Below, in pieces: positions 12,478 through 24,353 of a stretch of DNA of 64,000 bases. A program made the translations under genes and the position numbers. How positions within the stretch are numbered: the first letter of the stretch is position 1; each line of letters begins with the position of its first letter. The stretch spans positions 33,214,862 through 33,278,861 of the forward strand of contig CM049307.1 in assembly GCA_026874595.1 (NCBI GenBank), given 5' to 3'. The stretch comes from Sipunculus nudus. Taxonomy: Eukaryota; Annelida; Sipuncula; Golfingiida; Sipunculidae. The notes beneath the pieces are model-generated. The model made no database searches. It saw only the letters and a list, made by a program, of their open reading frames with translations, and was not told where the DNA came from.

Positions 12478-14391
12478 TTAGCTCAGCTGACTATAAGTCA
12501 TCTGAGCTATAGTCGTGGTCCATTGTCCGTCGTCCGTCCGTCTGTCTTGCCGTCCGTCCATCCGTCCGTAGATGTGGCACGTTTTGAAACCGTAAGACCT
12601 AGGAATCCAAAATTCAGCATAATGTTAGATGTCCCGAAGATCTCCTACCAAGCCGATACTGGGTCTTTGCGACGTCGTTCCTTTGAGAAATTAAAGAAAA
12701 ACCTCAATTTTTTATTAAAATCCTATTTTCAAACTTCAGGACTGCCTAATATCAAAACCACTCATCTGTTTTTCCCATATTTACCATAAATATTCCTCTA
12801 TATAGTTCCTATGTACATGCCAGAAATTAAGTCTGTAAAGTATAAATTCTTTAAGTTATGGGCCCAAACATAATGGACATTGTAAAAAATCAGGAAAAAT
12901 AATAACTCACTTAACATGAAAAGTTTTGAAACTAGAGTCTATTTCAAGTATATAACTATGTTTAATTAAGATTCAATTGTTTACCCAAAATTAGATCTGA
13001 ATTTTGTAAATTTTTTAAGTTATTAGCATAAAAAAAAATCAGTACCTTAAATTTTGCCCAACTTTGACCATGGCACATTTTTTTCCTGTAAGCACCATTG
13101 ATTCAATTTTCACAGCATGTAAACATAAACATTTAGTTTGTCTAATCTGAAATTTGAAAATAAAAGCCTGAAAATTAAGCTAGTTATTGATTTTTTTTTC
13201 TGTAGTCACTTGCTTTGATTACAGATGCAGGATCCCACTCCAGGTCACTGGAAGTCAGCTATGCCAGGGTTTCTGATTTGTTACAGTCACTGGGGGAGAT
13301 CCCCTGCTGTGACAAGTGTACAGTTATTCTCATATCACCATCCTAATCACCCCCCCCCCCCCCCCACCCCCCCCCCCCCCCCCCCGCAAACCCAACCCAC
13401 CAAGTGTTATGCAGTAATTGTTATTGTTTTCACTGTATCTCCTTAATTGTAATGCTGTTTCCACTCCGATATGCAAAAACTTTCCTTGAAAAAAATAATT
13501 TCAAGGTGTAATCCAGAAGATGCAATGTTGTGTAATGTAGCATTTTTAAAGAAATCAATTTTCTTTTAAATGATTTTAACAAATATAAAGGAACCCATCA
13601 GTATGCTTAAATTATTATAAAATATGAAGCACATTATGGATAAATAAAGACACAATTAAAAATTGTGAAATCTAAATCAAGTATTATTTTTAGATATTTA
13701 TTGTTTTGCAGATTTAAAAGATATATTTTTGTGGTAAAAAATAAATAAACATTTGTATGCATGATGTGGTGTTATCTGACAAGATTGAGATTTATGATGA
13801 TGCAATTGAGAATTATGAATCAACTTTTATATTCAGATATATATGTTAAATTGTAAATGTATAGAAATATAAACTTAAATTAGAAAATAATTGATGTGAT
13901 AAAAAAATCAAGATTTAATACAAACATTTGTTCATTATTTTCCTGCCTCAGCAGAATTTGAGATCAGGCTTTGTTTGCCCTGTTTTATGTTGTTAATTAG
14001 CTATATTTCAACTGTATACATTTCATAAAAAATATACATATATATTTAATAATATATATTATACAAAAAATAGATTCAATTGAACAAATGTGTAAACTAC
14101 TGAAATGTCAACAGTTAATCAAAAAACCAACTAATGATCATGGTAATAGTACAGATCATTTGTTCACAAACTGCTCACATGCTTTAGTTTCAACATTAGG
14201 AAACACATGGTCAGGTCACAAAATATTTTTTGCAACAATTTCTTGCTCATCAATACAAACCAATCATATAAACCAACCATGGCCTTTATTACCTCTTCCT
14301 CTTACACTTTATCTCCATTTGATATTATTTTAGATTTTTACCTTCAGGGTTAAAGTCAGCTGAGCACAGTGATACATAGGTCCCTTGTTTT
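12478..14391 (+). mobile_element. Hairpin/(TCCG)n family element, copy A (complete)
   Basis: A 1.9-kb non-autonomous element. Its 5' end is an imperfect hairpin, TAGCTCAGCTGA...TCATCTGAGCTA (12478-12508). A GTCCGTCGTCCGTCCGTC-rich tract (to about 12570) follows, then AGATGTGGCACGTTTTGAAACC, an AT-rich body, an internal poly-C tract (13351-13385), and the 3' terminus CAGCTGAGCACAGTGA...GGTCCCTTGTTTT (14356-14391). The word GCTCAGCTGACT occurs near both ends in opposite orientation. Copies B to H share these blocks. The open frames inside (12439-12789, 13225-13446, 14088-14333) are repeat-derived. The transposon class is undetermined. Confidence 0.75.
13351..13385. repeat. Poly-C tract inside copy A
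   Basis: A C homopolymer interrupted by one A. Copies B (about 25592-25606) and C (27810-27849) have poly-C at the same internal position, so the tract belongs to the element and is not an independent microsatellite. Confidence 0.9.
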
Positions 14392-16744
14392 ATTTTGGCC
14401 TTACATGCAACCTTACTGGTAGAGGTAGTGAACAAATCCTTGTGCAATCTCCTTAATTAATAACCCTTGACAGCAGGATTAGTGGCTGGGTAAAAGGTTA
14501 AGGGACTGACTATGAAGAACCCAACAGTGACATTCATGGAGGATTGTAGACTTAAGCTTCATTTTATGCAGCAGTGTTACATGATTTGTGACTTAAATGC
14601 CTTATCCACCTCTACTTCTGAATAATGTCAATTTGTGGCCCTTATCTAGGTATGGCAGTTGACCCAGCAGATGTTTGTAAGTAGCAAGAATAAGAGCTGG
14701 TGCCTGGCTGGGTAGTTTACTATGCTAGGAAAAGCTTTTAAGCTTCACCTGCTTAACTGAACTAAGTATATCTGGGTAGAATTTATTGTAGAGCAGCAGC
14801 AATAAAAAAAAAGATAGAGTAAAGGAAAGGATAAGGAGGATTAGCATCTGAGCATAAGGTAATCATTTAATGGGGATCTATTTAATGTATAGAAAGAGGG
14901 GTTACACAGGTACCCTGCTGATAGGTAATTGTTTACAACATGCCACCAATACGGGAATTTTGCTCTACTTGAGACATGGATTACATAAAATGGTGAGGCC
15001 AACCACAAGATGTTGCCATGCCAAGATCAGGTTGACTTACTTGAAGCATTTCACCCTGGGCACTGCTTGTCATGTTGGAACATGCTTGTGCACATTATGT
15101 AATAATTCCTAAGTAAATTAGTGTTAAATTTTTATACGTTTGCCAAGATAACTATCTGACATGACTTACCATGGCCTACTCTTCATGTTTACCATGTGAC
15201 AGTATTTATTTTAAAACTGGGATCAGACAAACAATCGAATCAAAAGGTGTACAATATTATTAGTAAGATTCTGAAAGGCTAGGAAATGTTCAAGTATTTC
15301 ATTTCATAGCTGTATCTTCTGAACCATCAGTCTGTAGGTATATTCATTATCATACAGTTTTTCATGTATCATTACCTCTTCAATAAGTACACATTTGTAC
15401 ATGTTTTGATTTTATGTAAAGTTATATTGCATATTTAATAGTTTATGATGCAGTATTGCTTCTTATCATTCCGAATATTCATTAGAATTCACTCTGACAG
15501 AGGCAACAGCATTGGTTGTCATAGTATGAAACATGTACAATATGGAATTGGATGTGCTCATGTGAAAATAAATGGTAAAAGAATGCCGACAAACATTTAA
15601 CTACCAATATCTGATGGACCATTTGTAATCTGCAGCTAACATTAAATCCCTCAATCTGAACTCGAGCAGAAGTAGAAGCAGAAGTATGTTTTATGTGTAC
15701 TTTCTTTCAGTGTTATGTTGGCTCTTGTCCAAATGTTGCATTTAGGTACCAGAGAAGCCTGGACCTATCATAGGCAGTATGTGTCAGGAGAGGTCTCTAC
15801 CTATGTACTGTATAGTTTATGAACACCCCAGATAGTGCCCTCAGTGATTCTCAGGGCAAAGATGGAAAAAGAAAAAGTAGGGGAGAGGAGTAGTTGGAAC
15901 TCGCCATCATCTTGATTAAAATCTAGTTTTTTAGAAGCCATTGAAACCCCTTCCAAGCAGTAAAGGAATGTTAGACATTTCATATTCATATTATGGCTAA
16001 TCTTAGAGATTGGACTGCAATATCAATTAGAGTAACTTGCTTTCTTCATTGTACAACAGTTCTGGAGATCTCATATTTTCTTCATATATACATCATATGT
16101 GTGGTAAATATGCACACACGTTCCCTATGTCCTTTGAAGTCAGGTTCCAAAGTTGAAATATCTGTAAGCACCATGCAGGATTGTATTTTACATTATATAA
16201 TATATCATGTTAAATTGATGTTTATCATGCTCTCTGATCTGATCATCATAAATTAATGAATATCTTCTTTTTCCTGCTCTCATGTGGTATTCAACACAGG
16301 TGTAAGAAATATAAAAAAAAAAGAAAATTCACAAGTTAGCTTGAGACATGATTGGAATACTCTGGTAAACTGAACAAAACCTGTAGTAGGTTTACTATGG
16401 GGAGTCCTTTCTCAGTCAGGAAGGGTTTATGGACAAGAGAATGGCCAGAGACATAGTTTATTAAGAGGACAGACACTAACACTGACTGTCCAGCAATTTG
16501 TGGTCTCTTAAACAAACTGTGATGGGGAGCAGAAGCTGCTATGACTTTGGTAACTGCTGATTGTGCAAACTGCATTACTGCTGGTACTACTGTTGTTGCA
16601 GTGATGGCTGTTACACTTAAAACAGAAGGTCATGCGGGATCAGCAAAAATGAATTGTCATGTATGATTTTTATACACACAGAAAACTGCAGCATGTTACA
16701 TTCATATGTCATCATATTAGAAAGGCCTTCTGCAGTAGTAGCTA
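14392..16744. other. No gene seen
   Basis: AT-rich sequence with scattered short frames on both strands and no recognised protein or RNA. Confidence 0.5.
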
Positions 16745-16779
16745 CTATATATTTATATATATATATCTATATATATATA

Positions 16780-16867
<88 letters not shown>
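16745..16867. repeat. (TA)n microsatellite, about 120 bp
   Basis: Nearly pure TA repeat with a few TATC/TTTA interruptions near the left. It produces spurious Tyr/Ile repeat frames at 16654-16961. It borders the left end of the element at 16868. Confidence 0.95.
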
Positions 16868-16870
<3 letters not shown>

Positions 16871-17768
16871 TAGAACGCCTGCTAATGGCCACACCTCAAT
16901 AACGGTCAATACGTCTATTACAGTCAGATTTTCCCCAATTCTCGACTGTTATATTTCATAATCATTTTGTTGTCATTTACGGTCACGCCTCTATACCGTA
17001 TTACGGCTCACAGTCCCGCAGGTCGGGAAATGCCTCAATTACGGTCAGGGGCAGTGACTCTGTGACATGGGCTCAACTTATCGAGCGGTCACTTCTGATC
17101 TCAATATAATTACACAAGTGTCCACTCTCACATATTCCTGTCTGTTAATGAGTTCCTGGATAAAGGTAGCCACTCGACCATGACTGAGTTGTTTGACACT
17201 AGCCAGTAGCCAGCGTTGCACTCCCCAACTCAGCCTCATTAGTATGCACAATAGTAAGGCATGTGTTCCCACCTGTGTGTATGTTTGGGAATCAGTCATT
17301 AGTGCTGGATCTTAATCAGGGTGTTTGTCATTTAATTAACGAATGACAACCAGCGGGTCCTGATGATTATGTCATTAGAAAAACGTTAGGCAAACTTTGG
17401 ATCATTAAACTTTCTTCAATGTCCTTGTGAACACGTACATCAAACGAAAACAGTGCAACAAACATCGCACAATTTATTCATACATTAATAATAATGAATT
17501 CAAAATAAACATTGTTACATGTATAAAATATTGCGCATACTCTGTCCCAATCACTTTGACGTGATTGTAAATATTTTTTTTTATAACAGTTATTATACTA
17601 ATACTCTGTATATACGTTTATTTTTTTTTTATTGTAATAAAGATTTGAACTTGGTTTCGTGTTACATTATAACCCCCCTTATACTGGTCAAGTCCTGTTT
17701 AATGGCCACTCCTGTATTAAGGCCACTTTCATCCAGTCCCCGATGGTGACCGTAATACAGGCGTTCTA

Positions 17769-17771
<3 letters not shown>
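16868..17771. mobile_element. Non-autonomous pogo/Tigger-like element in a (TA)n tract
   Basis: The 904-bp element has termini CAGTAGAACGCCTG on the left and CAGGCGTTCTACTG on the right, with TA on both flanks. Subterminal words related to TAATGGCCAC and TTACGGTCA recur near both ends (AATAACGGTCA, CAATTACGGTCA, GACCGTAATACAGGCG). The CAGT start, the TA target and the 'TTACGGTCA' subterminal repeats are typical of pogo/Tigger-type elements. No DDE or CENP-B-like transposase frame is visible; the longest frame (17078-17299, minus strand, 73 codons) is unrecognised. Confidence 0.7.

Positions 17772-17819
<48 letters not shown>
17772..17819. repeat. (TA)n microsatellite
   Basis: Pure TA repeat abutting the right end of the Tigger-like element. 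With 16745-16867 it appears to be one TA tract split by that insertion. Confidence 0.95.
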
Positions 17820-17820
<1 letters not shown>

Positions 17821-19021
17821 CTAAAGATTCTGATAAACCTAACCCTGTGTATAATAGTTATAGTTTGTTTCTTTCTGCCTAACAATGAACTTCACTGTAA
17901 TTGGAATGATGGTGTATAAAATGATACAATCTTTGTCTGGTTTCTACTTCATGTGTCAGAAAAATGGACACTACCACATTAAAAAGAGCAAGCTGATATA
18001 TTTCTGTTCCTTACAGCACTAGCGCATATTGCATCACCATAAAATATACCTTGCCCCTCAGTTCTTTCAGTTCTTGAGATACCAGTACAACTGTACACTA
18101 GAACACTGTTGATGTTTCAAAGTCAGTTCATTTAGGAAGTTTATTCAGAATTAATATTTCAATTTGGCCAGATTACGGAGTCTAGATGTTTATTACCTGA
18201 GTAATGAACTAGGTTATTGCTTGGTCCACACATTGCAGAAGACATATTTGCTTAACTGCTTTTATTGACTCTAGTAGAACAAGTGGTTAAGCAAATGTCT
18301 GGAAATGGAAGCTGCTCTGGCAGGGGGGGGGGGGGGAATGGTTTCTGTTAACCCATATTGATACCAGTGATAAGATTTCAAGAAGCTGAGGAGTGTCAGT
18401 ACTGATAGGTAATATAACCCCAGCTTGCTATTCCACTTAGTTTTATAATATCACTTCACTCATCTAACTTACCAAAGACTTACATAGCAATGGTGACTTT
18501 TCTAGATGTTGACTTGTCTGATGGTCTGTCAGATTCTGTCTAGCTGTTCTTTAGCTGTTGTGGACATGCAAACTGTGAAACATAAAGGATACAAATAACT
18601 CTTCTCTACATTTGAATGCAGGTTAATAGTCTTATTGCTTAATTCAAGCAGTTGAGATCAGGATATAACCAGTCATGATGACCACAGGTGGTTAAAGTGA
18701 AACCTGTGTTATGAGACCACCCATGGGACTGGCCAAGATTGACAGGTGGTCTTATTAGACAGGTCAGTCTTAACCAATGTGAATGCTTTTGGTTTACACA
18801 AGGGTGGACTTAATAGACAGGTAGGTTGTCTTTAAGACATGTGGTCTTTCAGCCAGGTTCCAAGTACATATTCTCCTTTTTCTTCATTTTCCAGTTAATT
18901 GATGCTGACATCATATTTCAAGGAAAATGTTGGTAATATATTAAAATACAGTCATATATTGTGCAAGATTTATCAGGTGTGTTCTTTTGTAAGGACAATG
19001 AAATAATTATGTAATTATGTC
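17820..19021. other. No gene; poly-G tract and a possible small MITE
   Basis: A poly-G run lies at about 18321-18337. Positions 18698-18861 look like a small inverted-repeat element: the left side reads AGTGAAACCTGTGTTATGAG, and the right side, reverse-complemented, reads GGAACCTGGCTGAAAGACCA. A GGTGGTCTTATTAGACAGG-like word is repeated inside. The arms match at only about 70 percent, so this call is weak. Confidence 0.4.
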
Positions 19022-19054
<33 letters not shown>

Positions 19055-19056
<2 letters not shown>

Positions 19057-21227
19057 CAGAGACGAGATTGAAATCCAGGCGGATTTTAAATTCGCCTAGA
19101 CGAGATTGCGATTGTGATCTCGCCTAGGCGAGATTGCAATTGTGATCTCGGCTAGACGGATTTTAAACTCGCCTAGATGAGATCACAATCGCAATCTCGC
19201 CTAGGCGAGATTAAAATCCATCATGGAGGAGGCCATGATTTTAATCTCACCTAGACGAGTTTAAAATCTGTCTGGTGTCATCCAGGCGAGTTTAAAATCT
19301 GCCTGATATCAGTTGGGCGAGTTTAAAATCTGCCTAGGCGAGATCAAAATAGTGATCTGATCTAATTTCCCAATAAATTATGCATTGTAATTGACTTATG
19401 AAAGATGTTTTCAGTCAGATTTTCAATATTTTAACACTGAATGGTTACGTATAGTTCACAAGTAATATATTTATTAATATTTACAGAATATTATATTATT
19501 AATTATATAATTAACGTTAATTTTGGAAATGGAATATTTTATATTATATATTTTTTATTAATATGGTTATGTATAGTTCACAAGTAATATATATTTAATA
19601 TTATTTACAGAAGATTATAATATTTATGTAATAATTAACATTAATTTTTTTATTTTATATTTTTATTTATAAACTATGTAATAAGAAACTTACATTGGTA
19701 TTGTATATGGCATATTCAAATGATATATGATGTGGGCTGCTTCTGATTATAATTTTGTTGTCAATATTAATTTGAAGGGAAACTGGTATTAGTAATGTTA
19801 GTAATGTAGTATTTTAAAAAGACAAAAGGAACATAGCTCATTTATTTTTTATCAATATAATTCAATGCTTGTTCACATGCATAAATGATCTATTACTCAA
19901 TGAATCTAGAAATCATATTTTTTCTGATATGATATAATACTGTCCAAAAAAAGGCAGTTATCTTGTAACACAGTCTACATAAATATTGAAGCTTCACAAA
20001 ATGCCTCATAAAACATTTAAAAAAAAGATCAGAAGAATATTATATACATTATAAGAAAAGACTAAATAAGACAAAGAAATATTCACTTGCATACATCTGT
20101 GTATCAACTTTTACCTTTTCTCATATGATGTTTAATTACCTAAAAAAAGGATTGTGTATCAAAGTCCATTATAAATACTGATACCCTGCATATTTTGTAC
20201 CATAAGTGTACATGTTCTGACTGTTGAGTGTTGAATACCTGGGTGAAAAGAAACATTTGAACTAGATCAACCAACTAATTTGTTCTGTTTGTCCTGTAGG
20301 AATTATCAAATAGGATGATTGTTAATGTTAATGTGTAATATACTCATTAAATAGTGAAGTAATAGCTATCTAAACTAATCTATCTATCTGTCTATCTATC
20401 TATCTATGATTGATTCAATATGCAAGTGGATGACTTTTTCCCCCAGATTTGCTCTTCATAATATCTCATAAGTGTGCTTCAATATACCTCTTGTTACTCT
20501 CTAATTGCCATATATTTAAATACAATTACAAATTATTTTTTTTTGTAAAAATTACTAGTGATATTTACAATCCCAAGGTTGTTAAGAAAACTGGAGAAAA
20601 AAATAAAGATTAATTAATGTTTAGCAAATAATTGGTATGATAAGGATGCTGTAGACCACATGAAACACATCAAAGGTTCAAATAATAATCAAATATCTAT
20701 TTCATAATTCTGTTTCCAAAATTAATGTTAATTATCACATGAATAATTATTACATTACTGTAAAAAAGTTAATTATTACATTAATACTATAATATTCTGT
20801 AAATATTAATAAATATATTACCTTTTAACTATAAATAACCATTCAGTGTTAAAATATTGAAAATCTGACTGAAAAAATCTTTCATATGTCAATTACAATG
20901 CTTAATATACTAGGAAATTAGATCAGATCACTATTTAATCTCGCCTAGGCTGATTTTAAACTCGCCTAAGTAATATCAGGCAGATTTTAAACTCGCCTGG
21001 ATGACACCAGACGGATTTTAAACTCGCCTAGGCGAGATTAAAATCATGGCCTGCTCCATGATGGATTTTAATCTCGCCTAGGCGAGATTGCGATTGTGAT
21101 CTCGTCTAGGCGAGTTTAAAATCTGTCTAGCCAAGATCACAATTGCAGTCTCGCCTAGGCGAGATCACAATCGCAATCTCGTCTCGGTGAATTTAAAATC
21201 CGCCTGGATTTCAATCTCGTCTCTGAC
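19055..21227. mobile_element. Large foldback element 1, about 480-bp modular palindromic arms
   Basis: A 2173-bp element starts GTCAGAGACGAGATTGAAAT and ends with its reverse complement. It is flanked by TA tracts (19022-19054 and 21228-21246). Arms of about 480 bp (19055 to about 19530, and about 20750 to 21227) align at roughly 90 percent or better. The outer ~300 bp of each arm are built of short, self-complementary modules in which a GC-rich core (CTCGCCTAGGCGAG) alternates with AT-rich cores (GATTTTAAACTC, GATTGCAATTGTGATC, GATTAAAATC). The inner ~180 bp are AT-rich, with GGTTACGTATAGTTCACAAG and a second diverged copy at about 19563-19640. The AT-rich middle has no meaningful open frame and no transposase. 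A (TCTA)n tract lies at 20383-20408. Confidence 0.85.
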
Positions 21228-23431
21228 ATATATATATATATATATACACACAAGTGATATTAGTGGTGCACCATGGACATCTCACTTGTATGAACAGTGT
21301 GAAATACATATTTGAAATATGTCAAGTATAAGATGGGTCTCCCTTCTTATATGGCTCAACTGCATATCATATGAATTTTTTAAGAAAATGAAATAGTCTT
21401 TTGGGGAACAAAAAGTCATGCCCCCAATAAGTTTCTCTTCTTGTGGACATTTTTCTTCTTTTTTTACCCCAGATTTCTAATGGCCATTTGCACCAGAGCA
21501 GGCTTTTTGTGTTACTGTTAGCTAGGATACATAAACTGACCATGTGCAGCTATATGAAGGAACATTGGTGGGTCATGGTTTTTTCATCCTTGGTGGTCTC
21601 TCATGTTTATGCAGCCAGGCAATGTTTGCTGTTTTTTTGGTGACGGTTCAGCCAGACGCATCAGCTCAGGGTCCAAGCAGAAAATTCAGTATTGATTTGC
21701 TAACATGTACAGAATTGATAAGCTTGCATCACCTTTCTTGACTTTCTGCAGTCCGGGGCTTTGTTGCTGATACCGAAGCCCACAGGCCTACTCTGTCACA
21801 AATGCAGTGCTAAGGTGTACATGGAGATGATACCATTACCACAAATGTGCCTACCATTAAATTTTGGTCCTTTAATTTTATCACCGATAAAATGTAGTTG
21901 AGTTTATATCAAATTGTGATCTTGAGGGGAAAACCTGTGATTTCATGTCCTGTGACCCTTGTAACATTTTCTACTAGAGACCCACACACTGGATGTTTTA
22001 GCAAAGTCAAAGCCAATCAGTATTTTTGTAGGTATACCTTGGGTGATATATCATGGAGAATATTCATTAAAGTGCAGCATGTTTAGCATTAAATGCAAAA
22101 AGATTTAATTAGCATGTCTGAACAAAAGCCACAACACATAAGACTATATATAGGAAATGGCTACAGCATTCTCCATATTTTCCACAAGCTATTGATTCAT
22201 TTATTATCCAGAAGAAAACTGCTTTACCAAAAGTAGTAGAATATTACCTGGCTCACTAATATGTTGAGCTAATAAGTCAGGCAGCACCACAGCTTGCAAA
22301 GAAACCAAATGTTGAGGTTGTGCAAAACTTGCAAGGGCAGTTAATTGTTTGTACGTGTCACACATCTGAGTCCAAAGGTTTACTCTACCTAAAAGCCAAG
22401 TGTGATACAATATGCCTATAATAATAGTAATCCCATTAACAGAAATGATCAATTTACCTGTGAATGCTGATACTAGCCATCACCTAGAGAACAAAGCTGT
22501 TACTACAATAAGGTGTGAGATTGTTCCTGGGAAGCATTCAGATCAATGCCCACCTGAGTGGTTGTTCTCTCAGAAGTTTATAAAACTCTTGTCCGTGGTA
22601 TTGTGGTAATAATTACAGACCTGCCAGCTGGCTGTATGTATAAAGTGCACCAAACACAGTGGCAACAGTTGTGTTTGTATGTTGTTGTGATGTACTTGTT
22701 AACTATCCCTGGATCGTTGAGTTCAACCAGTACTGAAGAGCTGAAGGCTTTCTGTGTGGAAAAATTGATCCACACGCCATGATGACACACCTACACTATG
22801 CTAGTCTACAAATACAATATATTCACTGGCAGATATACACAATCACCCACTGAAGTAATAGGCCAACACATAGGATAAATTCACCATCAGTTACAATTAT
22901 GTTACACACACTGTGCTGTAGCCTGTAAACTACAAATATGAATAAATAATTAAAAACTGATAGTAAAATACAACTTAATTTCACTAATTAACAAATGGAA
23001 CTGGCATTAATTATCATGACCCCCCCTCTTCCCCTGCACTGATCTACACTGAGGTACAGTCACTGGAAGTGATACACAGCAGAGGTTCTGCTAATTAAGA
23101 GCACAGGATCGGAAAGAAAGCAGCCTCTGCAGCAGCTCTTAGACTTGTTAGTTGTACAGCCCTCACAATACCCACATCAGTACTGTCTGGCCCCAAGACT
23201 TCCAGTAAGCCTGCATACTCAGGATGTAATGAAATGAAGCTCAGCTGCTGAAACAAACCCATTTGTACAGAGTATCTAATCAGCTGATTTATGCCAGTCC
23301 AGGGATTGCAGTGTCTTGGCTCAGCAGTTCAGCTTTTCCTTGATTGAACAGTTGCCTGTCACCAGATCTTGTAAATCTGTAGATAGGTAGATTGTTCATC
23401 CAAAGCATCTCAGTACTGTATCAGAAAAAAG

Positions 23432-23503
<72 letters not shown>

Positions 23504-24353
23504 AAATTAATCCATTCCAATTAATTACAGCAATTGAAAAATACATTCTGACATATGCTACCAGTGAATTTTTTTTGCAGAAAATCTTTTGTGTAAATCC
23601 TTTACAAATGAAGCTAAAATTTGCAATTAAATTATATTACTTTTGAAATGTTTAAATAAATCAAATGATAATTATATGTAATGATTGATTCGTTCATGTG
23701 TTATTGAAAAGGGCTAGTCAGATGGAAAACTTCAAACCACAAATTAGCATATTCTGTCATGGTGAAAGAATCATTAAATCATTAACATCAATTTGATTAT
23801 CCTTCCCACATTTATTAACACCTGGTTGATTAAAATCAACCTATTTATTAATGAATTTCCATGTTGATAAAGGGATGAGCTGGACCTCTGCCAGTTTAAT
23901 TATAATCTCTGCAGGTACATCAGCACAGTATTACATCTGTAGAACTTGAGCAGATTATTTGACTCCAATGGTTAATGACCTGATGTGATTATCCCAGGCT
24001 TTATTTATCAAAAAGTGAAATGGAGGGATTTGTGAATGAGGACTATGGCCAGTTTACGATCTAATGTTCCATGATTTTGGACTAAATATAACCCGTAAGG
24101 GCAGGACAGATCCTAGTCTTATGGACTCTAGGGCTAGGGATCCCAAGTTCACACTGGCCACCTTACTTTTTAACAACAGAATATGGGTTTATCCTAGCCT
24201 GATGCATGTAACAACCAAAATTCCAGAAGGCCTAATAAAAGAATATAGTTATCATAAAGTGGTTGCTTTCATCCTCATTGAAACTACCATTTAAAAAAGT
24301 TATGATTTGATGTTGGTCTTCCTCTTCCAGGTTTTACTCCCTCGAGCTCTTAT
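21228..24353. other. No gene; (TA)n tract at 23433-23503
   Basis: AT-rich sequence starting with a short TA/CA tract next to the foldback element. A pure (TA)n microsatellite occupies 23433-23503. Overlapping short frames on both strands at 21443-22790 have no recognisable content. Confidence 0.6.

Noticed and set aside
16654-16961. Frames of 82 and 100 codons with Tyr/Ile repeats
   Set aside because: Direct translation of a (TA)n microsatellite.
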